This document shows, one piece after another, positions 1-12,200 of a stretch of DNA of 64,000 nt. Origin of the DNA: Monodelphis domestica (taxonomy: Eukaryota > Chordata > Mammalia > Didelphimorphia > Didelphidae); NCBI RefSeq assembly GCF_027887165.1, contig NC_077233.1:177859506-177923505 (forward strand), given 5' to 3'. The notes under the pieces are model-generated. The model saw only the letters and a program-made list of their open reading frames with translations. It did no database searches and was not told the origin of the DNA. Every line of letters starts with the position of its first letter. Positions within the stretch are counted from its first letter, which is position 1. Position numbers and translations under genes: made by a program.

Positions 1-515
1 TATTCTTTCCCTCTCTCTCTTATCTCCAGTATCACCATATCAACTAGTTCTTTCCCTACTATCTTTAAATATGCCTAAAACTTCCATCATTTCTTAAAAT
101 TCCTTCAGTAGACCCCTAACATTTCCGTAAATTGTTGTTTCATATTTCTCTTATCTTATCAGCCAAACTCTTTGAAAAAGCTATTTATACTCACTGCCCA
201 TTACTTCCCTTTCACTCTTCATCCCCTGGTGACTTGGCTTTCTACCTCCCTACTTAAATGAACTCAGTCTTTCCAAATTTACTATTGACCTATTTTCAAA
301 TCTGATAGTCTTTTCTCAGTTCTCATCCCCCTCGACCTCCCTGCTGCTTTTGACCATTATTGACCATCCTCTCCTCCTACAATGACTGTACTTTCTCCTG
401 GTGTGTCTCTTACTTATCTAACCATTCCTTTTTAGTCTCTTTTTGGGTCATAATCCATATCATACCTCCTAACTGTGGGTGTTCTCCAATGATCCATCCT
501 AGGCCCAATTTCTAG
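1..515 (+). mobile_element. L2-clade LINE fragment, reverse transcriptase region
   Basis: The fragment is cut by the window edge. The stretch near 330-355 reads as LDLPAAFD, a decayed form of the L2/CR1 reverse transcriptase motif LLDLSAAFDT. The text around 470-515 matches the later RT block followed by 'ctaggccc'. There is no open frame left, so this is an ancient copy. Assignment rests on remembered L2 consensus wording. Confidence 0.7.
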
Positions 516-983
516 GTATTTGGAAAAAACAAACAAACACTAGAAGCACAAATTCATAATGTTTACCCTGAGGAACCACAAAACAATATCTTATCATAAA
601 CTATGCTTATTAGTTTGTATTGAATGAATTATTGTGAAATGTATAAATAGATTGATACTGTATAGATTATAAGTCAAATTAAAATCACATAATAATCAGA
701 GTTATGTTATTCATGAATTGATTTTCAAATTCAATTATAGTAGATTCTGAACAAAAGATAATTCAGGATAGGTATTAGGTTTTCATGTATTTCAATGTTT
801 ATGGCACAAGGGTTTTCTAAGAAATTAACAATCCAGAAAAATTATCAATAGATTCCTTTAAAGTGGACAAACACTAAATATCTTATGTTTGGGGACTATC
901 AAGTCTCCTACATTGAGTAGCTATACTAATAGATATTTATGTGAGACTTTAAGGTTTATAAATGTTTTTGTATATACTTATAT
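516..983. other. AT-rich stretch with no recognisable feature
   Basis: No SINE box, LINE motif or long open frame is visible here. The segment ends where the GA satellite begins. Confidence 0.5.
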
Positions 984-1669
<686 letters not shown>

Positions 1670-1675
1670 TCTTTT

Positions 1676-1775
1676 TATTCTCATCACAATGCTTGAGGTA
1701 GATGCTTTTATTGACCCCATTTTCAGATGAGGAAATAACCACTGAGAGATTTAGTGACTTGCTTAGGGTCTTATA
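1676..1775 (-). mobile_element. MIR-like SINE fragment
   Basis: The antisense MIR core is visible: a 'ccattttcagatgaggaaa' type block followed by 'gtgacttgcttagggtc'. It is truncated on the left by the GA satellite. Old and diverged. Confidence 0.65.
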
Positions 1776-2039
1776 AACCTTGAATCTTACATCTATCTAT
1801 CCAGTTGGACCAGTACCAGATACCCAATGGGCATAATAAGCATATATCCTGGTTAGAAGAAGAAAAACTAGCCTGAATCCTTCCCTTTTTGGGCTAAATT
1901 TTTGCCTTTTATAGCCTGATGATTCAAGACTGTACTGAGGAAAAAAGAGCAGTAGATCCCTCCCTCCATCCCTAGAGCCTGGATCCTGGATCCATTTACT
2001 GTGAATATTCACACATCTATTATGGCAAGGGAGACAACA

Positions 2040-2108
2040 TATAAAATATGTGATATAAATATATAACATATATATATACATATATTAAATATATATATAT
2101 TATAAATA
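2040..2108. repeat. AT-rich simple repeat
   Basis: Imperfect (TA)n run of about 70 bp lying between unique sequence and an L2 fragment. Confidence 0.85.
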
Positions 2109-2109
2109 G

Positions 2110-2340
2110 ATGATAATTAACAGAGGGAAGGTGCTAGAATCAAGAAGTTTGGGGAAGGTTTCCTCTAGGAAGTGGGGTTTTCTTCAAGATTTAGAGGAAG
2201 CCAGGGATGTCAGTAGTCATCCTGGAAAAGGGAGAGAATTTCATGCATGGAGGAGAACAGGAGAAAATACCTATAGCAGAGAGATAAGTGGGTCTTGTTT
2301 GTGGAATAGCCAGGGGGTCAGTGTCACTGGATTTCCTTGT
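2110..2340 (-). mobile_element. L2-clade LINE fragment
   Basis: Reads as antisense L2 body: 'taacagagggaaggtgctagaat', a 'gaagccagggatgtcagtag' block and 'agccagggggtcagtgtcactgga'. The same blocks recur at 5190, 31800 and 46930 in this window, which supports the family call. No coding capacity. Confidence 0.7.
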
Positions 2341-2559
2341 CCCCTAATGAAACATTTCTGGTAACTGTCTAGGAATTCAGGGGACTCCTAATTTCCATAG
2401 TCCATCCCCATGGTTCAGATTAAACAGCAGAGAAGGATGCTAGGGTCACAGTGCTTAATATCTCTTAAATTGTCATTAATAGAAGATGTTCTACCTGTTT
2501 ATCTTAGAATTGTTGCAGGAAGTAAAAACATAAAAATATCAGTAATTTTTTAATGATTG

Positions 2560-2945
2560 TGTTAGGACACTAGATTTGGAACTAGAAGAGATCCAATTCT
2601 TTCATTTTATGGTTGAGGTGAGTGCCAGAGATGAAATCACTTGCTCAAGGTCTCAAAAGAAATAAATAGGGGGCAGCTGGGTAGCTCAGTGGATTGAGAG
2701 CCAGTCCTAGAGACGGGAGGTCCTAGGTTCAAATCTGGCCTCAGACAATTCCCAGCTGTGTGACCCAGGGCAAATCACTTGACCCCCATTGCCTGGCCCT
2801 TACCACTCTTCTGCCTTGGAGTCAATACATAGTATCTAAGATGGAAGGTAAGAGTTTAAAAAAAAAATAGCTGTGCTAGGATTGGGACATGGGTCCACTG
2901 AATCCACATCCATTGCTTTAGGCTTTCTGCCTTTTACTATAGACA
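2560..2945 (-). mobile_element. MIR-like SINE split by a younger SINE1
   Basis: Antisense MIR wording flanks the SINE1 at 2669-2867: 'attttatggttgaggtgagtg' and 'tcacttgctcaaggtc' on the left, tail sequence on the right. The arrangement shows the MIR was already in place when the SINE1 arrived. Confidence 0.55.
2669..2867 (+). mobile_element. tRNA-derived SINE1/Opo-1-like element
   Basis: Near full-length copy starting ggggcagctgggtagctcag. It has a Pol III A-box-like motif (GTAGCTCAGTGG), a B-box-like motif (GGTTCAAATCT), a core with 'cagctgtgtgaccc', and an A-rich tail. This family recurs at 19653, 23180, 26444, 28247, 40804 and 55808. The target duplication is not clear. Confidence 0.88.
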
Positions 2946-2949
2946 CTTT

Positions 2950-3209
2950 TCACTGGTTAATTGTAAAAACTATGTAAAATTGAATATGTAACAACCCATG
3001 CCTACTCTCGTTTTCCAAATAGACCAAAAGATCAAAAACATATGGTGTTAAGAAAAGGTAAGCCAGGAGAATAGTGCTGCTCTGGTAATAATGAAATATA
3101 GGAAAAACAGAGGGAGACTAACATAATGTCAGCTAGATCCCTTATGGAGGTTGGAGAATGACACACCTAAGTAACCTGCAAGATGGGCATGGATGGGTCA
3201 TTATTTGGA
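2950..3209. other. No recognised feature
   Basis: About 260 bp without recognisable repeat text or coding signal. Confidence 0.4.
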
Positions 3210-3303
3210 GAAGGAAAGAGCAAAGCACTCTGGTATCTTTGCCAAGAAAATTCCAAATGGCATCACAAAAAAATTAGACAATACTGAAAAACCACTGAAC
3301 AAT
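3210..3303 (+). mobile_element. Mar-1-type SINE tail fragment
   Basis: Contains the 3' tail wording 'tatctttgccaagaaaa', 'ccaaatgg' and 'actgaaaaaccactgaacaa' seen in complete copies at 39781, 49708 and 63299. The tRNA-like 5' part is missing. The 62-codon open frame through it (3193-3381) is incidental. Confidence 0.65.
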
Positions 3304-3514
3304 GAAGAAGGTATCCACACCAATGAGATTACAAATACATTGAAATGTTGTCTAAAGCACCTATTTCTTTCTAAGAAATGAGGAGTTTGATAACTTAGGA
3401 TGTTAATAGCACTTTAATTCTGATTTAGGGAAGAATCTAGCATTAATCTTAATTGGCCTTTATCTTATGTAGTAATTTTTAGCTTAAATTTATTTTTTTA
3501 TTTTTAAATTTAGC

Positions 3515-4050
3515 TTAAAAAGTATTTACATGATCTCATTTAATCTGCACAACTCTCACTTTGGTAGGGGAACTACAATTAATTTTGTTACTGATGACTT
3601 TTGTTTTTCTATCATCTATATTTACTAATGTGACTTTCTTCTTTCACATTCTTGGAGAACCATCTATTGTAGCAAAGGATAGAAAAAAAGGGAAAAAAAC
3701 TGCAATGAAACTAATTAATACATCAGCCAAGTCTGACATTCCATGGACAATAACAGGCCCTCACCTCTTCACTGTCTATGTCTCTTTTTTGCAACCAAAT
3801 TTGTTTCTTATAATTTCACAGTATTTCATTTGTTTCAGTGTTATTGTTATTTTCATCATGGTAGTCTTTGCCTATCCTTTTGCTGATTCTAAGTCTATGA
3901 TTGTCTCTATTTTAAAAATGAAAAAAGTGAGTCTCAGAGAGGTTAAGCCATTTGCCCAATGTATCACACACCTAGTAAATGGCAGAGTTAGGACTTTAGA
4001 CACATTGATTCCAAGTTCAATATTCTTGCTCTATGAGCAAAAGTAGGATT
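3515..4050 (-). mobile_element. MIR-like SINE interrupted by an L1 fragment
   Basis: The left piece (3515-3585) holds 'catgatctcatttaatctgcac'. The right piece (3890-4050) holds 'gagtctcagagaggttaagcc' and 'cctagtaaatggcagag'. Together they are in antisense MIR order. The 300 bp between them are an L1 3' fragment. Confidence 0.6.
3586..3889 (-). mobile_element. Old L1 3' fragment inserted in a MIR
   Basis: Shares wording ('aactaattaatacatcagcca', 'tagcaaaggatag') with the old L1 3' regions at 23030 and 63070. It splits a MIR whose halves resume on either side. Heavily diverged. Confidence 0.45.
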
Positions 4051-4084
4051 GCAGTAGTTCAAAAGAAGGATAAGAAAATTTGAG

Positions 4085-4340
4085 GTAACGACTTGGCACA
4101 GTGAGAGAACCCAAACTTAGACTCAGCAGGACAAATTTATATCTTACTTCAGATACTAACTGTGTCACTTTGGGCAAGTCACTTAGCCACTGTGTTTCTC
4201 AGTTTCCTCATCTTTAAAATGAAGAATAATCAAAGTACAAGCATCATAAAGTTGTGATGATGATTTAATGAGAAAGTATATGTTAAGTACTTTGTAAACC
4301 TAAAAGTCTTCTATGAATAAAAGCTATTGTTATCAGTACT
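4085..4340 (+). mobile_element. MIR/THER SINE
   Basis: Sense MIR order: 'gtcactttgggcaagtcactta', 'tctcagtttcctcatctttaaaatga', and an L2-like tail with 'agtactttgtaaacctaaaag' and 'aagctattgttat'. Old copy with no target duplication visible. Confidence 0.75.
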
Positions 4341-5189
4341 CTATCATCGATAACCTCCAAAGGAAATTAAAAACCATATACTAAAAAATTAATTCATACT
4401 GAAAAAATATTCAGGATATAGCTTTTACTTTTTGCCATTCTTACATTAAATTTGTTTTTCAACAATATTTCAGCTATATGATAAAAACGGAGATGCTGAG
4501 AAATTACTGCAAATAACGGACATTCTCAAGGTATAAATTCCTATGATAGCAACACAGGAGCTGTTCAATCCAAATATAGCTTTACTGGATTAAAATTGTA
4601 CACAGATTGCCCAGCCTCAAGAAAAAAGACAACTAGAAACTTGCTTTACGGGGAATAAATTGCATGCATCAGCTTAAGGAAGGATTCCAAGCTGAATTTT
4701 ATTTCTCTCACACACAATTAAGTTCTAGTGAAGCAGCCAAAGTTTTCAATCCTTTGCCTTAACCAAGGTTCTATGGGAGCTCAAGGTGAGTCAGGAGAAA
4801 AGATAGAGCCAAAATATGAAAGGCTGTTCCCAGCGCAGCATAGGAACTAATATAATCCCTTGTTCTCCTTTTTAAGTGCCTCCCTTTTAGAGAGGGGGTA
4901 TTAACTTGCTTTGGCAAGAGTTATGGAAGTTACGTATTTCATTTGTAAGAAACTCACAAGCTAATAAGGATAAGTTATAGATCTAACAGAACTTGAACCT
5001 AATTGTCAGGTGCCAAAAATACCATATATTTTAAAGCAGTTATATGTTTATGTAAAAGTTTCCTATTACAACTCATATTCTCCTTGCAAGTGATTTTCTA
5101 TCAATCCCTTAGCAACCTTAAAAAACAAAAGAACCTATATAAATTAGAGGCGATTCCATTTGAACTCATTATTAGGTTAGAGCCTTCCT
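4341..5189. other. No recognised feature
   Basis: Some 850 bp with no recognised transposon or coding exon. Splice-like dinucleotides occur but nothing organises them into a gene. Confidence 0.4.
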
Positions 5190-6560
5190 CATTCTATAAA
5201 CCAGTCAATAGTAATTTATTAAGCACCAGCTATGTGCCAGGCACTGTACATATATACAAATATAAAATCTTTGATGTCAGGGAGCTCATAGTCTTTTGGA
5301 TACATGCAAATGACTGTGTACAAATATGATATATACAGGATAAAATGGAGATAATCAATAGAATGAGGGTTCTAGCACTGAGAGAGACCAGACAAGGCTT
5401 CTTGTAGACTAGTTGGAACTTGAAGGAAACCAGGAAAGCCAGGAGATGGAGATGATGATCAAGTTTATTCCAGACATGGAGAATAGCCAGTATAAATGTT
5501 CCAGTTTGGAGATGGAGTATCTTCTTTCATGAACATTGAGAGGGACCAGTGGATCACAATTATTTCAGGTGGGGTGAGAGGTAGAATAAACTGTAAGAAT
5601 TTTGGAAAGGGAGGAAGGGGCCAGATTGTAAAAGGCTTTGAATGCCAAACTGAGGATTTTGTTTTTGAACCTGGTGATGACAGGGAGCAATTGTAGCTAC
5701 TAATTAGTAGGGTGGCATGATCATATCTGTGTTTTAGGAAAATCAATTTGTTTTTTCCCCTCACATTATTTTATTTATTTTTTTAGAATATTTCCCCATG
5801 GTTACATGATTCATATTCTCCCACTTCCCACTTCCCTTTCCCCTCCCAGAGCTGACAAGCAATTCTACTGGTCTTATTACATGTCTTATTACTCAAGATC
5901 TATTTCCACATTATTCATATTTGTAATAGAGTAATCTTATAAAAACCACAACCCCAAATCATACATCCATATAACCAAGTGATAAATCATAGGTTTTTTC
6001 TTCTGTGTTCCTACTCCCACAGTTCTTCCTCTAGATGTGGACAGCATTCTTTTTCATGAATTTCACAGGATTGTTCTTGAGCATTGCATTGCAATTAGTA
6101 GTATTATGTTTGATCGTTCCACAATGTTTCAGTTTCTGTATACAATGTTCTGGTTCTGCTCATTTCACTCCACATCAGTTCATGGAGGTCTTTCTAGTTC
6201 ATATAGAAATCAAGCAGTTCATCATTCCTTACAGCACAATAGTATTCCATCACCATTATATACCACAATTTGTTCAGCCATTCCCCAATTGAGGGACATC
6301 CCCTCATTTTCCAATTTTTTGTCACCACAAGGAGTGCAGCTATGAATATTTTTGCATAAACTTTTTTTAAACATCTCTTTGGGGCACAAACCCAGTAGTG
6401 GTATGGCTGAATCAAAGGACATGAAATCTTTTAAAATCCTTTGGGCATAATACCAAATTGCCTTAGGCAGATCAATTTGACAGCTGTGTGTGTGATGGAA
6501 TGCAATGGAATTAAACGTGATGTAGGGAGATCTCAATGCCTAGGTTATTTCAGTAGGCTG
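5190..6560 (-). mobile_element. L2-clade LINE fragment, split by L1
   Basis: Antisense L2 starts with its 3' end ('attaagcaccagctatgtgcc') and continues through 'gccaggagatggag', 'ggcatgatcat' and 'ggaaaatcaatttg'. It is interrupted at 5751-6462 by an L1 tail and resumes with 'gacagctgtg'. No open frame of useful length survives. Confidence 0.75.
5751..6462 (-). mobile_element. Older 5'-truncated L1 (ORF2 C-terminus and 3' UTR)
   Basis: The reverse strand still shows the ORF2 C-terminal wording seen in the intact element, for example the region equivalent to [11 protein letters not shown]. The 3' end lies on the left, at the T-rich start near 5751. A 17-bp target duplication with two mismatches (5734-5750 and 6463-6479, TTAGG..ATCAATTTG) brackets it, which fixes the insertion boundaries inside the L2. 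Typical L1 5' truncation. Confidence 0.85.
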
Positions 6561-7007
6561 CTTGTTGATCTCCTTGCCTCTATCAACTTTCCTGTTAAAA
6601 AATCACTTCAAGAATATTCAGAAGGTCAATCTAATGAGGATGTACATGTCTCTTTTGGTATTACAAATTATTTCCTTAGTTTTTCACTTTTATTAAATTA
6701 ATTTTGCCATTAAGGGGCATCCAGAATAAAACTCCTCTCAAATTCATTGACTCTTCTTTATCTAATAAATTTCCATTTTAAATACATTCAACATTTTTTA
6801 TGTAAAGGCATTCTTTTCTTTTTTTTTTGAGAAAAATCTGGAAGGATAAAACAAAATAACAGTTAATTCCCAAATGAAAACTGAAATTCTTTTCTTGTTT
6901 CATTTCCCAGGTTTTAAATATTTTTAATTGAACCAATATCTGAATTTGGGTGATTTTTAGTATGTAGAAATCAGTATTTCACTAGTCTGAATAAGTAGTA
7001 AATATTT
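6561..7007. other. No recognised feature
   Basis: AT-rich sequence without a repeat or coding match that I can name. Confidence 0.4.
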
Positions 7008-7215
7008 GGAGATAGAATCAAGAAGACCTAAGTTCAAGTGTTACCTCCTATGCATACATGGTCCTTGCAATTTATTTAATTCTTCAAAGCTGTAGACAAC
7101 TCTGTAATTTGCATAAATTGTAGAGAATTTGCTTGCCTGTATTGATAGTATATTCCTCATCAGAGAGTTCCCTGTATCAGTGAAATCAAGGATCTAGTTA
7201 GGGTCCCTACATAAA
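7008..7215 (+). mobile_element. THER-like marsupial SINE
   Basis: Carries 'aagacctaagttcaagtg' (B-box region) and a 3' part with 'ctgtagacaactctgtaa', 'gcctgtattgatag' and 'agagttccctgtat' that I associate with a marsupial THER-type SINE. The same segment, with the same downstream sequence, recurs at 18795-19240. Confidence 0.55.
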
Positions 7216-7329
7216 TAACTTTGTATTCTAAAAATGACTCCTATTGTCCTCCAATTTCATTATCAATGTGTGGGAGTATGAGTATAGGAGTGGTGATCAA
7301 CTTCCCTTATTATTCTAGCTGCATTGATT

Positions 7330-8125
7330 TTGTCAGCAACTTCCCTTATTATTCTAGGTCCATTGATTTTATTCTTGCAAGAGCTTTCCAATTCCATTTA
7401 GTCAAAATGATCCATTTTATCTTTTGTGATTAAGAACTTTCCCCTTAACTATAGCTCTGAAAGGTATCTAATCTTAGTATTTTCTATTATTTTTATAGTG
7501 TGATTTTTAATAGGTTACTTATTTATTTCAAGATTATTATATCATGCCACTTAAGATGCTGGTCTAACTTTAATTTCTGCCAAATTATTTTCCAGTCTCT
7601 TAATAGTTTGGGTCACATAAGGAGTTTTTTTGGGGAAGTAATTAATATTCTCAGGTTTATCAAACATTGCTACTGAATTTTTTTACCTCATCCTTATTTA
7701 TATAGTTTATTCCATTGATCTACTTTTCTGCTTTTCAATAATTATTGAATTTTACTTTTGTTGATGAATACTTTATTTAACTTGGGCCCTGGAAATACTG
7801 CTCTCTCTTCATGCTTACTTTTTTTCCCCCATTATTTCCCTTGAGATGCTAAGCCTTTTGTTTCTCTAAATAAATATTTTCTCTAGCTCTATTAAGTGCT
7901 TCTTCAGGAGTTTAATGGTATAATAATAAATCTGTAAATTAATTTGTTATCATCATTTTTTATTACATTGTACCACTCATCCATGAGTAATGAACATCAG
8001 GACAATGATTTAAGGCAGAGGTGTCAAACTGGAGACAAAGAGTTGGTGGTGTTTTAAGTCAATATCTGGCAGCAATTTATTTCTATTTTAGTTTGATACC
8101 ATTGATTCATCATTCTTCATTTCTT
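7330..8125 (-). mobile_element. Ancient L1 ORF2 relic, piece 1
   Basis: Reads antisense to L1 ORF2: the wording around 7375-7435 ('gcaagagctttccaattcc ... atcttttgtgat') parallels the intact L1 at 10030-10085. This is the left part of an old L1 that continues at 8396-8918, 15242-15845 and 16102-16500. Many substitutions and no long frame, so it is far older than the element inside it. Confidence 0.6.
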
Positions 8126-8129
8126 TAAA

Positions 8130-8395
8130 TGTTAAATTGTTGTTTGGTTGTGTCCATCCCTTCATGGTCTTGTGGACCATATCATGCCAATACTGTCCAT
8201 TGGGGTTGTTTTTTGTTTTTGTTTTTAATAATGGAGTGGTTTTCCAATTCCTTCTCCAGTGGATTAAGGCAGACAGAGGTTGTAAGTTCTCCAAGGTCAC
8301 ACTGCTAGAAATTGTCTGATGTCAAATTTGAACTCAGGTCTTCCTGACTCCAAATGGAGTGCTCTGTCCACTGAGACACACTTAGCTCTTTTTCT
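8130..8395 (-). mobile_element. Mar-1-type SINE
   Basis: Antisense copy: 'ttgttgtttggttgtgtcca' at the tail, then 'aaggtcacactgctag', 'aaatttgaactcaggtcttcctgac' (B-box side) and 'gagtgctctgtccactgag'. It interrupts the old L1. Confidence 0.7.
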
Positions 8396-8918
8396 TTCAG
8401 TCTTGTTTTTTTATTGTATTTATGTAAATCTAGAGTGTGCCTTAGGTGATTCACTCCTGAGAGTTTCATACATTCTGTAATTACTTCAAATAGATCATCC
8501 CTTTCTTTCAGTTTATTATTATTATGCAGAAATGCCATAGATTTTTAAAAATTTTAAGCCCTTGAATAATACTGATAACTAATTATCTTAATTCATTTAT
8601 TTTCTAATTTTCTAGGGTTTTCTAAGTAAAGCATAATGACAGAAAATAGAGTACTTTTGCCTCCTCATGGCCTATTATTATGCCTTTAATTTATTTAACT
8701 TGTCATATTGATGTTTCTAAAATTTTCTGGAATTATGTCAAATAACAGGAGGGGAAGAGGTAATATTTGCATGCCTTTCTGTTCTGGGGACAAAGACTTC
8801 TAGTAATCCCCCTTGCTAATAATATTAAATTTTTGTTTCAGATTTATACTTTAAAATCATATTTAAACTGCTCATTTTAATCTTATGTTTTATAGGATTT
8901 TGAGTATAAATAAATATT
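8396..8918 (-). mobile_element. Ancient L1 ORF2 relic, piece 2
   Basis: Continues the antisense ORF2 order, parallel to 10980-11110 of the intact L1 ('cctattattatgccttta', 'atgtcaaataacaggagg', 'catgcctttctgttctg'). It is cut at the insertion site of the young L1, whose left target duplication lies at its end. Confidence 0.7.
8902..8918. repeat. Left target-site duplication of the young L1
   Basis: The 17 bases GAGTATAAATAAATATT are repeated exactly at 15225-15241. The implied first nick (TATT/AT) is a loose match to the L1 endonuclease preference TTTT/AA. Confidence 0.95.
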
Positions 8919-8925
8919 TTTTTTT

Positions 8926-9262
8926 AAATATATTTTATTTGATCATTTCCAAGCATTATTCGTTAAAGACATAGATCATTTTCTTTTCCTCCCCCCCACC
9001 CCCCATAGCCGACGCGTAAGTCCACTGGGCATTAGATGTTTTCTTGATTTGAACCCATTGCTTTGTTGATAGTATTTGCATTAGAGTGTTCATTTAAAGT
9101 CTATCCTCTGTCATGTCCCCTCAACCTCTGTATTCAGGCAGTTGCTTTTTCTCAGTGTTTCCACTCCCATAGTTTATCCTTTGCTTATGAATGGTGTTTT
9201 TTTTCTCCTGGATCCCTGAAAGTTGTTCAGGGACATTACACCGCCCCTAATGGAGAAGTCCA
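8926..9262 (-). other. L1 3' UTR with a G-rich tract
   Basis: About 340 bp between the ORF2 stop and the tail. The sense strand contains a G-rich run at about 8989-9005 (complement of cccccccaccccccat), comparable to the G-rich purine tract known in other mammalian L1 3' UTRs. The older L1 tail at 5751-6462 gives a comparison for its age. Confidence 0.8.
8934..8939 (-). promoter_or_regulatory. Polyadenylation signal of the young L1
   Basis: AATAAA on the minus strand, about 10 bases before the A tail. It is the expected L1 3'-end signal. Confidence 0.8.
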
Positions 9263-12200
9263 TTACGTTCGATTATACCACAGTGTATTAGTCTCTGTGT
9301 ACAATGTTCTCCTGGTTCTGCTCCTCTCGCTCTGCATCACTTCCTGGAGGTTGTTCCAGTCTCCATGGAACTTCTCCACTTTATTATTCCTTTGAGCACA
9401 ATAGTATTCCATCACCAACATATACCACAGTTTGTTCAGCCATTCCCCAATTGATGGGCATCCCCTCGTTTTCCAGTTTTGGGCCACCACAAAGAGCGCA
9501 GCTATGAATATTTTTGTACAAGTCTTTGTGTCCATTATCTCTTTGGGGTACAGACCCAGCAGTGCTATGGCTGGGTCAAAGGGTAGATATTCTTTTGTCG
9601 CCCTTTGGGCATAGTTCCAAATTGCCCTCCAGAATGGTTGGATCAGTTCACAACTCCACCAGCAATGAATTAATGTCCCTACTTTGCCACATCCCCTCCA
9701 GCATTCATTACTTTCCTTTGCTGTTATGTTAGCCAATCTGCTAGGTGTGAGGTGATACCTCAGAGTTGTTTTGATTTGCATCTCTCTGATTATAAGAGAT
9801 GTAGAACACTTCTTCATGTGCTTGTTAATAGTTTTGATTTCTTTATCTGAGAACTGCCTATCCATTTCCCTTGCCCATTTATCAATTGGAGAATGGCTTG
9901 ATTTTTTGTACAATTGATTTAGCTCATTATAAATATGAGTAATTAAACCTTTGTCAGAGGTTTCTATGAAGATTTTTTCCCAATTTGTTGTTTCCCTTCT
10001 GATTTTAGTTATATTGGTTTTGTTTGTACAAAAGCTTTTTAGTTTGATGTAGTCAAAATTATTTATTTTACATTTTGTGATTCTTTCTATATCTTGCTTG
10101 GTTTTAAAGCCTTTCCCCTCCCAAAGGTCTGACATGTATACTATTCTGTGTTTACCCAATTTACTTATGGTTTCCTTCTTTATGTTTAAGTCACTCACCC
10201 ATTTTGAATTTATCTTGGTGTAGGGTGTGAGGTGTTGATCTATTCCTAGTCTCTCCCACACTGTCTTCCAATTTTCCCAGCAGTTTTTATCGAATAGTGG
10301 ATTTTTGTCCCAAAAGCTGGGATCTTTGGGTTTATCGTATACTGTCTTGCTGAGGTCGCTTTCCCCCAGTCTATTCCACTGATCTTCCTTTCTGTGTCTT
10401 AGCCAGTACCAAATTGTTTTGATGACTGCTGCTTTGTAATATAGTTTGAGGTCTGGGACTGCAAGGCCCCCATCATATGTGTTTTTTTTCATTATTTCCC
10501 TGGATATCCTTGATCTTTTGTTCTTCCAAATGAACTTTGTTATGGTTTTTTCTAAATCAGTGAAGAAGTATTTTGGTAGTTCAATGGGTATGGCACTAAA
10601 TAGATAAATAAGTTTGGGTAGGATGGTCATTTTTATTATATTGGCTCGTCCTATCCATGAGCAGTTAATGTTTTTCCAATTGTTCAAGTCTAGTTTTAGT
10701 TGTGTGGCGAGTGTTTTGTAGTTGTGTTCATATAGTTCCTGTGTTTGTCTTGGGAGATAGATTCCTAGGTATTTTATTTTGTCTAAGGTGATTTTGAATG
10801 GGATTTCTCTTTCTAGTTCTTGCTGCTGAGCTGTGTTGGAGATATATAGAAAAGCTGATGATTTATGTGGGTTTATTTTGTATCCTGCAACTTTGCTAAA
10901 GTTGTTGATTATTTCAATTAGCTTTTTGGTTGAATCTCTAGGATTCTTTAAGTAGACCATCATGTCATCCGCAAAGAGTGATAACTTGGTCTCCTCCTTG
11001 CCTATTCTGATGCCTTCAATTTCTTTATCTTCTCTAATTGCTACTGCTAGTGTTTCTAGTACAATGTCAAATAGTAGAGGTGATAATGGGCATCCTTGTT
11101 TCACTCCTGATCTTATTGGGAATGCATCTAGTTTATCCCCATTGCAGATGATATTAGCTGTTGGTTTTAGATATATACTGTTTATTATTTTTAGGAATGA
11201 CCCTTCTATTCCTATGCTTTCTAGTGTTTTTAATAGGAATGGATGTTGTATTTTATCAAAGGCTTTTTCTGCATCTATTGAGATAATCATGTGGTTCTTG
11301 CTAGTTTGCTTGTTGATGTGGTTAATTATGTGGATGGTTTTCCTAATGTTGAACCAGCCCTGCATCCCTGGTATGAATCCTACTTGATCATGGTGAATGA
11401 TCCTTCTGATCACTTGCTGGAGTCTTTTTGCTAGTATCCTATTTAAAATTTTTGCATCTATATTCATTAGGGAGATTGGTCTATAGTTTTCTTTCTCTGT
11501 TTTTGACCTGCCTGGTTTTGGAATCAGTACCATGTTTGTGTCGTAAAAGGAGTTTGGTAGAACTCCCTCTTTGCTTATTATGTCAAATAGTTTGTATAGT
11601 ATTGGGGTTAACTGTTCTCTGAATGTTTGATAGAATTCACAGGTGAATCCATCAGGCCCTGGGGATTTTTTCTTAGGAAGTTCTTTGATGGCTTGATGGA
11701 TTTCAATTTCTGATATGGGATTATTTAAGAATTCTATTTCCTCTTCTGTTAGTCTAGGCAGTTTGTATTTTTGTATATATTCATCCATTTCTCCTAAATT
11801 GGTGTATTTATTGCCATATAATTGGGCAAAGTAATTTCTAATGATTGCCTTAATTTCCTCCTCATTGGAGGTGCTGTCCCCCTTTTCATCTTTAATGCTG
11901 TGAATTTGCTTTTCTTCCTTCCTTTTTTTAATCAGATTGACCAGTACTTTGTCTATTTTGTTTGTTTTTTCAAAGTACCAGCTTCTTGTCTTATTTATTA
12001 GTTCAATAGTTCTATCACTTTCGATTTTATTAATTTCTCCCTTAATTTTTAGGATTTCAAATTTGGTTTTCTGCTGGGGGTTTTTAGTTTGATCGCTTTC
12101 GAGTTTTTTCAATTGCATTTCCAATTGATTGATCTCTGCTCTCCCTTGTTTGTTAATATGAGCTTTCAGGGATATGAATTTGCCTCTGATTACTGCTTTG

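Noticed and set aside
3561-4046. 161-codon frame with hydrophobic stretches as a membrane protein
   Set aside because: It runs through an L1 fragment and two MIR halves; the hydrophobicity comes from T-rich sequence.
10962-11387. 141-codon plus-strand frame, and others antisense to L1 ORF1/ORF2
   Set aside because: Shadows of the minus-strand L1 ORFs, with no domain of their own.
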